Source: Ruegeria lacuscaerulensis
Lineage (GTDB): Bacteria > Pseudomonadota > Alphaproteobacteria > Rhodobacterales > Rhodobacteraceae
Reading direction: 5' to 3'
Length of the DNA: 64,000 nt
Assembly (NCBI RefSeq): GCF_013034685.1
Contig: NZ_WQGO01000002.1
Location: 434,001-498,000 of the forward strand
Under the pieces are notes generated by a model. The model was given only the letters and a program-made list of their open reading frames with translations, was not told where the DNA came from and searched no databases. Both the position numbers and the translations under genes were made by a program. Below are positions 34,737 through 43,802 of this stretch, one piece after another. How positions within the stretch are numbered: position 1 is the first letter of the stretch; each line of letters begins with the position of its first letter.

Positions 34737-35759
34737 ATGAATTTCCGGACATTTGCCGCCTTTGTTGGCCCCTCTGTCTTTATGATGCTTCTCTTTATCG
34801 CGTTCCCACTAGTTAGCGTGTTCAAGCAGAGCTTTTATATCACCCAACCCGTCTATGAGACGGTCGAGGTCGAAACCTGCACGCCCGGCTTCCTGACCCA
34901 GACCTGCGTGACCGAGCTGAAATCGCAGCCCAAGCTGGATGAACATGGTGAGGTTATCACGCGGACGGAATATGTTGGCCTGCAAAGCTATCGCAACGTG
35001 CTGGAGCCCGAGCGGGCATGGCGCGCGATCACTGAGGGCAATTGGTCGGTCCTGTCCACCATCAATTTCTGGAAGGCGCTGCGTTTCACACTGACATTCA
35101 CGCTGATCACGCTGCCACTGGTCATCGGGTTCGGGCTGGGTATTGCGGTTCTGATCAACAACGCCGCGGGGTCAATCCGCGGACCGGTGATCTTTATTTC
35201 GCTATTGCCCTTCATCATCACGCCGGTGATCGGCGCACTGTCTATCAACTGGTTGTTCCGTGGGGACGGCATCCTGACCGCGCTGCTGGAGTGGTGGCTG
35301 AACCGCGATATTGCCTTGTTTGCGCAGGCGTGGACCATTGAAATCCTGATGATGTTCTACCGCGTCTGGCACGTGGCCCCGTTTGCGGCCGTTGTGTTCT
35401 ATGCCGGGTTGCAGACCGTCAACCAGGACAGTCTCGAAAGCGCCGTGATCGATGGGGCGACTCGTTGGCAACGCATGAAATACATCGTCATCCCGCATCT
35501 GATGCCGCTGATCATCTTCGTGTCGATGATCCACCTGATGGACGCCTACCGGGTGTTCGAAGAGATCGTCGGTTTCTCGAGCCAAGCTTATGTCATCTCG
35601 CTGCAATGGCTGACCTTCGACTTCCTCGTGCCGGATCAGGCGGGCAACCGGTCGATCAGCCGGGCCTCGGCCAGCGCGATGCTGACAATGATCGGGATCG
35701 TCCTTCTTCTGATCCTGCCGCTGCGCCGCACCTGGCGCGACCATAAAGGAGGCCACTGA
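34737..35759 (+). CDS. Sugar-type ABC transporter permease (MalF/UgpA-like)
   Basis: 340 residues with six predicted membrane helices. The cytoplasmic coupling (EAA) loop reads ESAVIDGATRWQRMKYIVIPHL. Between helix 1 and the second, a periplasmic loop of about 90 residues contains a Cys pair segment (ETCTPGFLTQTCVTEL), larger than in UgpA-type permeases and possibly disulfide-linked. The gene is separated by one base from the second permease gene. Family call is firm. Confidence 0.92.
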   Translation: MNFRTFAAFVGPSVFMMLLFIAFPLVSVFKQSFYITQPVYETVEVETCTPGFLTQTCVTELKSQPKLDEHGEVITRTEYVGLQSYRNVLEPERAWRAITEGNWSVLSTINFWKALRFTLTFTLITLPLVIGFGLGIAVLINNAAGSIRGPVIFISLLPFIITPVIGALSINWLFRGDGILTALLEWWLNRDIALFAQAWTIEILMMFYRVWHVAPFAAVVFYAGLQTVNQDSLESAVIDGATRWQRMKYIVIPHLMPLIIFVSMIHLMDAYRVFEEIVGFSSQAYVISLQWLTFDFLVPDQAGNRSISRASASAMLTMIGIVLLLILPLRRTWRDHKGGH

Positions 35760-35760
35760 T

Positions 35761-36915
35761 ATGTCCTCGCGCGCGCTTCGCCAACCTCTCAGCCTGCGGC
35801 TGACCTCGAACATCTTCCTCGCGTTCTGGTGCCTTGTCGCCGCCTTCCCGATCGTCTGGATCGCTATCATGAGCGTCAAATCCCCTGTGGATGCCTATGA
35901 CAGCAACGCGCTGAACGTGATCTTTGGCCCCGCGACGCTGGCCACAGGCAACGGGTTGTCGGTTCTGGATATCATCCTTGGCATCGCAGTGATCTGGGGC
36001 GCGGCCATGATCGTGACCAAAGTGCTGCCCGCGAAGATCAAGGAATACACATCACCGGGTCAGGAATGGTTCGGTTGGGTGGTCGGAGTGCTTGTCGCGC
36101 TGATCGCCTTTTTGCTGGTGTTCTTTGTTGTCCTGCCCGCGGTTCTAAACATCCTGAACCCACTGTTCGGCCCCTTGGGTCGCGATGTGTTGGGCGTAAC
36201 GACTGAGCATTACAAGACCGTTTGGGTCGATCGGGGCTTCTCCAATAACTTCAAAAATTCGCTGATCGTGACCGCCGGGGTTGTGACCGTATCGCTGACC
36301 GTAGGCACGCTGGCCGGCTATGGCCTGGCGCGGTCGGGCTCGACACTGGCCTTCTGGATTTTGCTGATCGCACTGATCTTCCGCGCGCTGCCTCATTCCG
36401 TGCTGGTGGCGGGCTATCTGCCGGTTTTCATCAATTCGGCCGAATGGCTGGCGCCTATTCTGGGTGAGAATGCGCCGACGCTTTATGGCAAGCCTTTCGC
36501 CGTGATTGCGGTGCTGGTGGCGATCAACCAGCCGTTCACCATCTGGATGCTGCGCTCGTTCTTTCAGAACATCCCAGCTGAACTGGACGAAGCCGCGCGG
36601 GTTGATGGCTGCAACCACTTTCAGGCCTTCCGCCGGGTGATCATGCCGGTGATGTGGCCGGGGGTGATTACTACCGGGCTGTTCAGCTTCCTGCTGGCCT
36701 ATAACGACTTTCTTGTGACCTCGCTGCTGCTTGATGCGCAGAACCAGACGATGGTCCCCGCCATTGCGGGCATGTTCAACCGCGAGACAACGACGACCGA
36801 TCAGGTGGTCGCCGTGGCTGCCGCGGTGTCGATCATCGCCCCGCTGTTCTTCCTTGTGATGATCTTCCAACGCCAAATCGTCAGTGGCCTGACCGCTGGC
36901 GCAGTAAAAGGATAA
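35761..36915 (+). CDS. Sugar-type ABC transporter permease (MalG/UgpE-like), enlarged
   Basis: 384 residues, about 90-100 longer than usual MalG/UgpE proteins. The extra part (about residues 55-145) holds two additional hydrophobic segments (LDIILGIAVIWGAAMIV and WVVGVLVALIAFLLVFFVV) after the first helix. The conserved C-terminal coupling loop is present as ELDEAARVDGCNHFQAFRRVIMP. AGGATAAAG overlaps the end for the next gene. The added helices are unusual and may belong to an importer subtype specific for this ligand. Confidence 0.9.
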   Translation: MSSRALRQPLSLRLTSNIFLAFWCLVAAFPIVWIAIMSVKSPVDAYDSNALNVIFGPATLATGNGLSVLDIILGIAVIWGAAMIVTKVLPAKIKEYTSPGQEWFGWVVGVLVALIAFLLVFFVVLPAVLNILNPLFGPLGRDVLGVTTEHYKTVWVDRGFSNNFKNSLIVTAGVVTVSLTVGTLAGYGLARSGSTLAFWILLIALIFRALPHSVLVAGYLPVFINSAEWLAPILGENAPTLYGKPFAVIAVLVAINQPFTIWMLRSFFQNIPAELDEAARVDGCNHFQAFRRVIMPVMWPGVITTGLFSFLLAYNDFLVTSLLLDAQNQTMVPAIAGMFNRETTTTDQVVAVAAAVSIIAPLFFLVMIFQRQIVSGLTAGAVKG

Positions 36916-36919
36916 AGAA

Positions 36920-37450
36920 ATGAAGGGTTCCCGCCCGGAACAAGCCGTTCTGACCCGTGATACGGACATGTCCAAAACGGATGAAACGCGACGTGTGATC
37001 GAGACGATGGTCGATGGTCTGAATGACCACCGCATTGATGATATCGGCGAGTTCTTCTCGCAAGGATTCCGCTGGTTGGGTAATCAGGGCTGTGGCACCA
37101 AAACTGGCCTGAAAGAGTTTCAGGACAACTGGCAGCGCCCCTTCCAGGCGGCGTTTTCCGACAAGACCTGCATTGACGAAGCGCGTCTTTACATGGGCGA
37201 ATGGGCCGCCGCCTTTGGCCGGCAAGAGGCCACCCATTCCGGCGAATTCCTCGGAATCGCCCCAACCGGCAAACGGGTTGAAATCCGTTACATGGATTTC
37301 TGGAAAGTGGTCGATGGCAAGATCGTCGACAACTGGGTGAACGTGGATTTCGCCCATGTGGCCGCGCAGCTGGGTGTGGATCTGTTCAACGGCGAGGGCT
37401 GGGAAGCCTTTGACCGAGGTGAGAAAACCGCCCCTCGCCCCGACAAGTAA
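36920..37450 (+). CDS. Single-domain SnoaL/NTF2-fold protein
   Basis: 176 residues, starting 4 bases after the permease stop with AAGGATAAAG as ribosome site. An internal ATG (MSKTDETRR) 16 codons later could also serve. The fold is read from [69 protein letters not shown] (shown to its key parts [19 protein letters not shown]) and a tail AQLGVDLF that recurs in the two-domain paralogues (ENWVLVDLL...QLGVDVF). The pattern is that of SnoaL-like ester cyclase/dehydratase proteins. It is cytosolic, as no signal is seen. Substrate unknown. Confidence 0.83.
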   Translation: MKGSRPEQAVLTRDTDMSKTDETRRVIETMVDGLNDHRIDDIGEFFSQGFRWLGNQGCGTKTGLKEFQDNWQRPFQAAFSDKTCIDEARLYMGEWAAAFGRQEATHSGEFLGIAPTGKRVEIRYMDFWKVVDGKIVDNWVNVDFAHVAAQLGVDLFNGEGWEAFDRGEKTAPRPDK

Positions 37451-37461
37451 GGATCAGGATT

Positions 37462-38793
37462 ATGGCTATCGAGTATCTCAAACGCGGTAAGTCCGACGCT
37501 GACCGGGCCGAGGATGACGCCAAGACCCGCGCCGTGGTCGAGGCCACGCTGAAGGACATCGAAACCCGGGGTGATGCCGCCGTGCGCGAGTTGAGCGAGA
37601 AGTTCGACAACTATTCCCCCGCCTCGTTTCGCCTGTCGCCAGATCAGATCGACGAGCTGATCGGCCAACTGACCGAGCGCGAGCTGAACGATATCAAATT
37701 CGCGCAGGAACAGGTGCGCAACTTTGCGCAGGCGCAGCGCGACTCGATGCTAGATATCGAGGTTGAAACCCTGCCCGGCGTCATTCTGGGCCACAAGAAC
37801 ATCCCGGTGCAGTCCGTGGGCTGCTATGTGCCCGGCGGCAAGTTCCCGATGGTGGCCTCGGCCCATATGTCGGTGGCGACGGCCAGCGTGGCGGGTGTGC
37901 CAAGGATCATCGCCTGCACACCTCCGTTTCAGGGTAAACCGAACCCGGCAGTGATCGCAGCCATGCATCTGGGCGGCGCGCATGAGATTTACGTCATGGG
38001 CGGCATTCAGGCCATTGGCGCCATGGCGCTGGGAACCGAAACCATTGATCCCGTGCACATGCTGGTCGGCCCCGGCAATGCCTTTGTGGCCGAAGCCAAG
38101 CGCCAGCTCTTTGGCCGCGTGGGGATTGACCTGTTCGCCGGCCCGACCGAGACCATGGTGATCGCCGATGAGACTGCAGCGGATGCGGAGCTTTGCGCCA
38201 CCGACCTGCTGGGTCAGGCCGAACATGGCTATAACAGCCCCTGCGTTTTGCTGACCAATTCGCGCAAGCTGGCCGAAGATACTCTGGCTGAGGTCGATCG
38301 CCTGCTGGGCATCTTGCCCACCGCCGACACCGCCAAAGTGTCCTGGGAAGAATATGGCGAGGTGATCGTCTGTGACTCCTATGACGAGATACTGCAGGTC
38401 GCCGATGATATCGCCTCTGAGCATGTGCAGGTGATGACCGACCGCGATGACTGGTTCCTTGAGAACATGACCTGCTACGGAGCGCTGTTCCTTGGGCCGC
38501 GCACCAATGTGTCGAACGGTGACAAGGTGATTGGCACCAACCACACGCTACCCACCAAAAAAGCCGGGCGCTATACCGGCGGGCTTTGGGTAGGTAAATA
38601 CCTGAAAACACACAGTTATCAGAAGGTTCTGACTGATGAGGCGGCGACGCTGATCGGCGAATATGGCTCGCGCCTGTGTATGCTGGAAGGCTTTGTGGGT
38701 CATGCCGAGCAATGCAACGTCCGCGTCCGCCGCTATGGCGGGATCAACGTGCCCTATGGCGAGGCGGCCCCCTATCGGGACGCCGCCGAATGA
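37462..38793 (+). CDS. HisD-family NAD-dependent alcohol/polyol dehydrogenase
   Basis: 443 residues related to histidinol dehydrogenase and to sulfopropanediol dehydrogenase HpsN. Conserved features are [50 protein letters not shown], the zinc-ligand region [12 protein letters not shown] (Gln and His), the catalytic pair in ASEHVQVM (Glu-His), [14 protein letters not shown] (Asp) and the late His in GFVGHAEQ. The HisD-type four-electron oxidation of a primary alcohol to an acid is therefore likely retained. Gene context (sugar-type importer, SDR, LacI) points to a polyol or sugar-derived alcohol rather than histidinol. The ORF ends in an ATGA overlap with the next gene. Confidence 0.85.
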   Translation: MAIEYLKRGKSDADRAEDDAKTRAVVEATLKDIETRGDAAVRELSEKFDNYSPASFRLSPDQIDELIGQLTERELNDIKFAQEQVRNFAQAQRDSMLDIEVETLPGVILGHKNIPVQSVGCYVPGGKFPMVASAHMSVATASVAGVPRIIACTPPFQGKPNPAVIAAMHLGGAHEIYVMGGIQAIGAMALGTETIDPVHMLVGPGNAFVAEAKRQLFGRVGIDLFAGPTETMVIADETAADAELCATDLLGQAEHGYNSPCVLLTNSRKLAEDTLAEVDRLLGILPTADTAKVSWEEYGEVIVCDSYDEILQVADDIASEHVQVMTDRDDWFLENMTCYGALFLGPRTNVSNGDKVIGTNHTLPTKKAGRYTGGLWVGKYLKTHSYQKVLTDEAATLIGEYGSRLCMLEGFVGHAEQCNVRVRRYGGINVPYGEAAPYRDAAE

Positions 38794-39842
38794 GTGATAT
38801 TCATGCGCAGCATAAAGCCCTGATCGCGCCGGTCAGGGCGGCTATGTATGACTTTACCGAAACGGGTGTGCGGCAGGCGCTGGCCAGGGTCAGCGCCCCG
38901 GACGCCCTGTTTCGGTTGTGCCATCCGTTTGGCGACAGCACCGGCAGCGATGCCTTCTATGACACCGCCTTTAAGGGTCTGCTGGACGCATGGCTTGATT
39001 TGGAGCGGCGCGACTACATCGTCATGGCCGGGCCGGATGAACACGGCGCGGATTGGGTCGGTTGCGGCGGCTATTATACCGGCACCTTCACCGGGCCTTG
39101 GCTGGATATCCCGCCGACCGGCCATCAGGTGACAATGCGGTTCCATGAATTCTATCGCTTCCGCGACGGCAAGATCGTCGAGATGCAGGCGCTGTGGGAC
39201 ATCCCCGAAGTGATGATGCAGGCCAACGCCTGGCCCATGGCCCCCAGTCTTGGGCATGAATGGCATGTTCCGGGCCCAGCGACGCAGGATGGTCTGTTGC
39301 CGGGGCCATATGATGCCGATAAAGGCCAGCAGACATGCCAGCACATCATCGACATGCTGGATCACCTCAAGAAACACCCATCAGAGGGCGGGCCAGAGGT
39401 TATGGAGATGGAGAAGTTCTGGCACCCCCGCATGAACTGGTACGGTCCCGCCGGAATCGGCACTGGGCGCGGCTATGCTGGGTTTCGCAACTGGCACCAG
39501 ATTCCGTTCCTGAACGGGATGCCGGATCGTGGGAAGTATGTGGATGACATCACCTATCACTTTTTCGGCGATGGCGACTATGCCGCCGTCACCGGCTGGC
39601 CGAACATGATCCAGACGGTGACCCATGACGGTTGGATGGGGATTGCGCCCTCGGGCCAACGGATCACCATGCGCAGCCTGGATTTCTGGCGGCTCGAGAA
39701 TGGCCTGATCCGCGAAAACTGGGTTCTGGTCGATCTTCTGGACGCATACCGCCAACTGGGAGTTGACGTGTTCGCCCGTCTGCGGGAATTCAACAAGGCC
39801 CGGAATATGGGCCGTATTGAAATACCGGATGGAATGAATTGA
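38790..39842 (+). CDS. Double SnoaL/NTF2-fold protein
   Basis: 350 residues from ATG at 38790, overlapping the HisD-family stop as ATGA; 38 upstream codons are rejected. The first NTF2-like half contains [15 protein letters not shown] and [19 protein letters not shown]; the second contains [38 protein letters not shown] and [20 protein letters not shown]. It is clearly paralogous to the divergent gene at 31166-32173, sharing the W-GP-GIG and ENWVL-DLL signatures, and its second half resembles the single-domain protein at 36920. A tandem active-site enzyme or pseudo-dimer is likely; chemistry unknown. Confidence 0.82.
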   Translation: MSDIHAQHKALIAPVRAAMYDFTETGVRQALARVSAPDALFRLCHPFGDSTGSDAFYDTAFKGLLDAWLDLERRDYIVMAGPDEHGADWVGCGGYYTGTFTGPWLDIPPTGHQVTMRFHEFYRFRDGKIVEMQALWDIPEVMMQANAWPMAPSLGHEWHVPGPATQDGLLPGPYDADKGQQTCQHIIDMLDHLKKHPSEGGPEVMEMEKFWHPRMNWYGPAGIGTGRGYAGFRNWHQIPFLNGMPDRGKYVDDITYHFFGDGDYAAVTGWPNMIQTVTHDGWMGIAPSGQRITMRSLDFWRLENGLIRENWVLVDLLDAYRQLGVDVFARLREFNKARNMGRIEIPDGMN

Positions 39843-40606
39843 TGACTGACCTGCCCCGCACCCCCTTGTTTTCGCTAAACGGTAAAACCGCGCTGGTTAC
39901 CGGTGCCTCCTCGGGCATCGGTCAGGGCTGCGCCGTGGCGCTTGCCGAGGCCGGGGCGCATGTGGTCTGTGCTGCGCGCGGGGCGGATCGCCTGGCTGAG
40001 ACAGTCGCCGCACTGCAGGCGCAGGGTTGGTCGGCCGAGGCCACCGTGGTGGATCAGGGCGACTTGCAGGCGCTGAAACAGCTATTCGAAGGCCGTACTT
40101 TTGACGTGGTCGTCAACTCCGCCGGAACCGCCCGCCACAGCCCGGCTGTGGAGACCACGCCTGAAGATTTCGACGCAGTTACCAGCGTCAATCTGCGCTC
40201 GGCCTATTTTCTGTCGTCCTATGCGGCCAAGGCGCTGCTGGCGGCGGACAGGCCGGGGTCGATCATTCATATCTCAAGCCAGATGGGCCATGTGGGTGGC
40301 GTGGACCGGGCGCTTTATTGCGCCACCAAACACGGGCTTGAGGGCATGGTCAAAGCGATGGCTATCGAATGGGGCAAACAGCGCATCCGCATCAACACCG
40401 TCTGCCCGACTTTCATTCGCACGCCACTGACACAATCCACGTTTGATAACCCCGAACGTGCCGCTTGGATCATGGAGAAGATCAAGCTCGACCGCGTGGG
40501 CGAAGTCGAAGACATCATGGGGGCGGTCACCTATCTGGCCTCAGACGCCTCGGCGCTGGTGACCGGTACCTCGATGCTGATTGACGGCGGGTGGACGGCG
40601 GACTGA
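39842..40606 (+). CDS. Short-chain dehydrogenase/reductase
   Basis: 254 residues from ATG at 39842 (TGATG overlap with the previous stop; an in-frame TTG just before is less likely). Classical SDR features: cofactor motif TGASSGIGQG (about 19-28), NSAGTA, catalytic Ser in IHISSQMG, YCATK tetrad Tyr/Lys, and the C-terminal VTGTSMLIDGGWTAD. The cofactor loop CAARGADR suits NADP or NAD. In the operon it would oxidise or reduce a carbonyl in the polyol pathway. The stop overlaps the LacI start by one base. Confidence 0.92.
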   Translation: MTDLPRTPLFSLNGKTALVTGASSGIGQGCAVALAEAGAHVVCAARGADRLAETVAALQAQGWSAEATVVDQGDLQALKQLFEGRTFDVVVNSAGTARHSPAVETTPEDFDAVTSVNLRSAYFLSSYAAKALLAADRPGSIIHISSQMGHVGGVDRALYCATKHGLEGMVKAMAIEWGKQRIRINTVCPTFIRTPLTQSTFDNPERAAWIMEKIKLDRVGEVEDIMGAVTYLASDASALVTGTSMLIDGGWTAD

Positions 40607-41649
40607 TGGCTGAAAAGGTCACATCCCTGCAGGTTGCGCAACTGGCCGGTGTCAGCCAATCGGCGGTCAGCCGGGTGTTTACGCCTGGTGCATCCGTCAG
40701 CAAAAAGACCGAAGACAAAGTGCGCAAAGCCGCCGCTGAACTGGGATACAGGCCCAATGTTCTGGCCCGCGCCATGGTGTCGGGCAAAAGCCGCATCATC
40801 GGTTTGGTGGTGGGGTATCTTGAGAATTACTTCTACCCCGAGGCCCTGGAGAAGCTCTCCAATGCGTTGCAGGAACAAGGCTATCACGTGCTGATTTTCA
40901 TGGCCTCACGCTCGGCCGGGAATATTGATGGCGTGATGGATGAAATTCTGGATTATCAGGTGGACGGAGTCATTCTTGCCTCGGTTCCGATGTCGTCGGA
41001 TATCGCCACGCGCTGTCAGCAGGCCGGCGTTCCGGTGGTGCTGTTCAACCGTTCGCAGGATATTGATGGGATCACCACGGTGGCCTCGGACAACTATGCG
41101 GGCGGGCGCAAAGTGGCTGAGTTTCTACTGGCCGGAGGACATAAGCGTATCGCCTATATCGCGGGTTGGCAGGGTGCCTCGACCCAGCGTGACCGCGAGG
41201 CAGGGTTCCGTGCGGCCCTGGCTGAAGGTGGGCAGGATGTGTTCGCCCATGATGTCGGAGATTTCCACACCGAAAACGCCCGCGCCGCCGCCCGCCGGAT
41301 GTTTGATGTTGCCCCCGGCAAACGGCCCGACGCCGTGTTTGTGGCCAATGATCACATGGCTTTGGCGGTGATGGACGTGATCCGCTTTGAACTGGGCCTG
41401 CGCGTGCCCGAGGATGTCTCGGTCATCGGCTATGACGACGTGCCGCCCGCCGGGTGGCCCGCCTATAACCTGACGACAATCCGCCAGCGCGCCAATCTGA
41501 TGGTGGCTGAAACCGTCACCGCTTTGCTTGACCACATCGACACCCCGGCCACGGCCGAACCACGCAAAGTGGCCATAGACGGGCCTCTGGTCGTGCGGAC
41601 TTCGGCGCGTTTGCCGAAGGGGTGGAAACCACAAAGGACTGAGACATGA
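40606..41649 (+). CDS. LacI family transcriptional repressor
   Basis: 347 residues from ATG at 40606. The N-terminal HTH reads TSLQVAQLAGVSQSAVSRVF and the hinge ELGYRPNVLARAM; the rest is a periplasmic-binding-like core (SRIIGLVVGYLENYF, ADGVILAS-type seen as VDGVILASVPM, YDDVPPAGWPAYNLTTIRQ). Two CG-centred 16-bp palindromes at 32245 and 32299 are the probable operators, 8.3 kb away, at the divergent promoter region of the same regulon. Being encoded inside the operon it would be autoregulated. The inducer is presumably the imported sugar-like ligand. Confidence 0.92.
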   Translation: MAEKVTSLQVAQLAGVSQSAVSRVFTPGASVSKKTEDKVRKAAAELGYRPNVLARAMVSGKSRIIGLVVGYLENYFYPEALEKLSNALQEQGYHVLIFMASRSAGNIDGVMDEILDYQVDGVILASVPMSSDIATRCQQAGVPVVLFNRSQDIDGITTVASDNYAGGRKVAEFLLAGGHKRIAYIAGWQGASTQRDREAGFRAALAEGGQDVFAHDVGDFHTENARAAARRMFDVAPGKRPDAVFVANDHMALAVMDVIRFELGLRVPEDVSVIGYDDVPPAGWPAYNLTTIRQRANLMVAETVTALLDHIDTPATAEPRKVAIDGPLVVRTSARLPKGWKPQRTET

Positions 41650-42635
41650 AGGGCTTTGATCCGAAATTCCGGGATTTTCCGGACTACATCATCGGGATCA
41701 CCAAAGAGATCTGGGAAGATCGCGGCATCGTCACGCTGCATGACTATTATAGCAAGGATATCGTCGTGCGCTCGCCCGGGTCGGTGGTGCTGGGCAACCA
41801 GAACGTCATCGGCGCGACTATGGCGACTCTGGCCGAATTTCCTGACCGTCAATTGCTTGGAGAGGATGTTATCTGGTCCGGTACTCCGGAAGAGGGGATG
41901 CTAAGTTCGCACCGGATCATCTCGACCGCGACACATTTGGCCGAAGGTGTTTACGGTAAAGCGACCGGAACCAAACTGCGCTATCGGATTCTCGCCGACT
42001 GCCACGCCATCGACAATCAGATCAATGACGAGTGGCTGATCCGCGATCAGGGGGCGATCGTGCGTCAGATGGGTTGGGACCCCAAAGAATACGCCGCCGA
42101 TCTGATCGCGCGCGAAGGTGGACCTGAGAACTGTGTCAAACCGCTGACACCCGAGATCGACCAGCCCGGTCCCTACAAGGGAACCGGCAACGACAATGAA
42201 TGGGGGCAGCGTTACGCCGATATCCTGACCCGGATCATGAATGCCGATATGGGCGCAATCGAAACCGAATACGACCGCGCTGTTCAGTCCGAGTATGTAG
42301 GCGGGGTTACCGGTCACGGCTGGGACTCAGTGGATCGGTTCTGGATGGGTTTGCGCGCCAGCTTCCCCAACGCAGAGTTCAAGATCGAGCACCAGATTGG
42401 CCGCGATGACCCGAATATGCCCCCTCGCGCCGCGATCCGCTGGAGCCTGTGGGGCAAGCATGATGGCTGGGGTGTCTTTGGCGCGCCAACAGGTGCGCAG
42501 GTCTATGTTCTGGGCATCAGCCACGGTGAGTTCGGCGAGTTGATCGCCGGCCAGCCGCAGCTGCGCCGGGAATACACCTTGTTCGACGAGACCTCGGTCT
42601 GGAAACAGATCCTGCTACAGGGACAGGAGGGCTGA
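41646..42635 (+). CDS. Double SnoaL/NTF2-fold protein, divergent subtype
   Basis: 329 residues, ATGA overlap with the LacI stop. The first half has IWEDRGIVTLHDYYSKDIVVRSPG and an acidic stretch; the second has DRAVQSEYVGGVTGHGWDSVDRFWMGLRASFPNAEFKIE (key parts VTGHGWDSVDRFWMGL) and RAAIRWSLWGKHDGWGVFGAPTGAQVYVLG (key GVFGAPTGAQVYV). Both halves have NTF2-like strand patterns but lack the ENWVL signature of the other two-domain paralogues, so this is a separate subtype. It ends with AGGAGG, which would also serve a small ORF directly behind it. Confidence 0.8.
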   Translation: MKGFDPKFRDFPDYIIGITKEIWEDRGIVTLHDYYSKDIVVRSPGSVVLGNQNVIGATMATLAEFPDRQLLGEDVIWSGTPEEGMLSSHRIISTATHLAEGVYGKATGTKLRYRILADCHAIDNQINDEWLIRDQGAIVRQMGWDPKEYAADLIAREGGPENCVKPLTPEIDQPGPYKGTGNDNEWGQRYADILTRIMNADMGAIETEYDRAVQSEYVGGVTGHGWDSVDRFWMGLRASFPNAEFKIEHQIGRDDPNMPPRAAIRWSLWGKHDGWGVFGAPTGAQVYVLGISHGEFGELIAGQPQLRREYTLFDETSVWKQILLQGQEG

Positions 42636-42752
42636 GTGGCTGCGATGTGCCTCTCCCTGAACGCCAGTCAGGCGGCGCGGCGCTTTCACACGCATCGCGC
42701 CTCGCTGCGCGCGCGGCGTTTGAACAACCGACCTCCCGGGGGACGGGATTGA
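42636..42752 (+). CDS. Putative 38-residue basic small protein or leader peptide
   Basis: A GTG codon directly after the NTF2 gene stop is preceded by a perfect AGGAGG with 5-base spacing and opens a 38-codon frame. The product is Arg-rich (AARRFHTHRASLRARRLNN in the middle). Its TGA stop (42750-42752) lies inside the loop and arm of a strong hairpin (42738-42765) that precedes the cupin operon. A terminating ribosome would cover and melt the hairpin, which is the geometry of translation-dependent attenuation. It may also be a chance frame. I recognise no family. Confidence 0.35.
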   Translation: MAAMCLSLNASQAARRFHTHRASLRARRLNNRPPGGRD

Positions 42753-42765
42753 TCCCATCACCCCC
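42738..42765 (+). terminator. Hairpin between the NTF2/LacI operon and the cupin operon
   Basis: Nested arms GGGGG (42738-42742) / CCCCC (42761-42765) and GGGAT (42745-42749) / ATCCC (42752-42756), followed by ATTTT, form a terminator-like structure 19 bases before the cupin start. The small ORF at 42636 stops inside it. Confidence 0.6.
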
Positions 42766-42783
42766 ATTTTCAAGGAGACCATC

Positions 42784-43743
42784 ATGAGCACAATCCAACA
42801 ACGCATCGTCCGCTACGGCGAACTGCAGCCCTGCAAAACCGCCTTCATCGACGCCCATACTCCGGGCAGCGATCAGAAAGAGAACTTTACCATCATCGGC
42901 GGTGGCGTGTCCGAAAGCCCCGATCAGCACGTCCATATCACCGATAAGATTGGCTTTAACATTGGTGCTGCGGGGCAGCCTCCGAAATGCCGGAATTCAC
43001 TGCACAGCCATACCACAGCCGAGGTCTTTTTCGTCGCTAAAGGGCGCTGGCGGTTCTTCTGGGGCCGCTATGGCACAGCGGGTGAATTCATTGCCGAAGA
43101 AGGCGATATTTTCAACATTCCCACGGGTATTTTCCGAGGTTTCGAAAATGTCGGTCAGGACTATGGGATGATCATGTCGATCCTGGGCGGCGACGATGCA
43201 GGCGGCGGAGTGACCTGGGCCCCTCAGGTTATTGAAGATGCGCAGGCACATGGTTTGATGCTGGGTGACAATGGGGTTTTGTACGATTCCAAAAAGGGGC
43301 AGGAACTGCCACACAATGTGCATCCGATGCCTCTGTTGACTGAAGAGCAATTGAAGGACTACCCCGAAGTTCCGGTTGAGGATGTCGTAGGCAAATATGT
43401 TGCGCGCTATTGGGACCTAATGGCTTTGTCGGCCAAAAAGCCCGTTCGGGTGATCGGTGAGAATGGAATAATCAAGGACAAACCCGGGTTTGAGGTCGAT
43501 TTCCTTGGACGGGGGACTTCTGTTACCGAACCAACCGTTGCAGCATCTGCCGTCGTTCTTATGCCTGCAAGCGGCCACTGGCGCATTTCGATCAACGATC
43601 ATGAAACCACATTGTCCACCGGTGACACGGCTTTGGTCCTGCCTGGTGAATCCTATTGTGTGAACCCTTCGATGACAGGGCAGGCGGGTCTCTATCGGAT
43701 CACGGCAACGGATGATCCGGCGGGCCCCACTTGGATAGGATGA
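42784..43743 (+). CDS. Bicupin-type protein
   Basis: 319 residues with AAGGAG ahead of the ATG. The first cupin (about 45-140) has the metal-binding pattern CRNSLHSHTTAEVFFVAKGRWRFFWG (key HSHTTAEVFFV with His-His-Glu) and GDIFNIPTGIFRGFENV. The second (about 235-310) has MPASGHWRISINDHETTLSTGDTALVLPGESY (key part GDTALVLPGESY) but few metal-ligand His. An iron- or manganese-dependent dioxygenase or isomerase is plausible. It heads a run of four genes (cupin, MetE-like, hydrolase, RraA-like) and is separated from the NTF2 operon by a hairpin. Substrate unknown. Confidence 0.82.
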   Translation: MSTIQQRIVRYGELQPCKTAFIDAHTPGSDQKENFTIIGGGVSESPDQHVHITDKIGFNIGAAGQPPKCRNSLHSHTTAEVFFVAKGRWRFFWGRYGTAGEFIAEEGDIFNIPTGIFRGFENVGQDYGMIMSILGGDDAGGGVTWAPQVIEDAQAHGLMLGDNGVLYDSKKGQELPHNVHPMPLLTEEQLKDYPEVPVEDVVGKYVARYWDLMALSAKKPVRVIGENGIIKDKPGFEVDFLGRGTSVTEPTVAASAVVLMPASGHWRISINDHETTLSTGDTALVLPGESYCVNPSMTGQAGLYRITATDDPAGPTWIG

Positions 43744-43802
43744 GCGTGGACACCATAGACGCGCAGGCCAAAAATGCGCGCAAAAATATCAGGAGGCTCT
43801 GA
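43740..43802 (+). CDS. Possible 20-residue ORF bridging the cupin and MetE-like genes
   Basis: A 20-codon frame starts with ATGA overlapping the cupin stop and ends with TGATG overlapping the MetE-like start, so it would couple translation of both genes. The product is basic (ending NARKNIRRL). It may be only a coupling device, or chance; no family is recognisable. Confidence 0.22.
   Translation: MSVDTIDAQAKNARKNIRRL

Noticed and set aside
34719..34740. Six-codon ORF (MRKAEP) ending on the permease start codon
   Set aside because: Too short to distinguish from chance, though its stop overlaps the next ATG.
36145..37035. Antisense open frame over the second permease gene
   Set aside because: High His/Arg/Gln content without domain features; the permease frame carries the EAA loop and helices.
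37750..38544. Antisense open frame over the HisD-family gene
   Set aside because: Shadow frame. The forward product has all HisD active-site motifs.
37462..38793. Histidinol dehydrogenase for histidine synthesis, or sulfopropanediol dehydrogenase HpsN
   Set aside because: No his genes and no suyAB, slc or hps partner genes are nearby. The importer is sugar-type, so substrate is left open.
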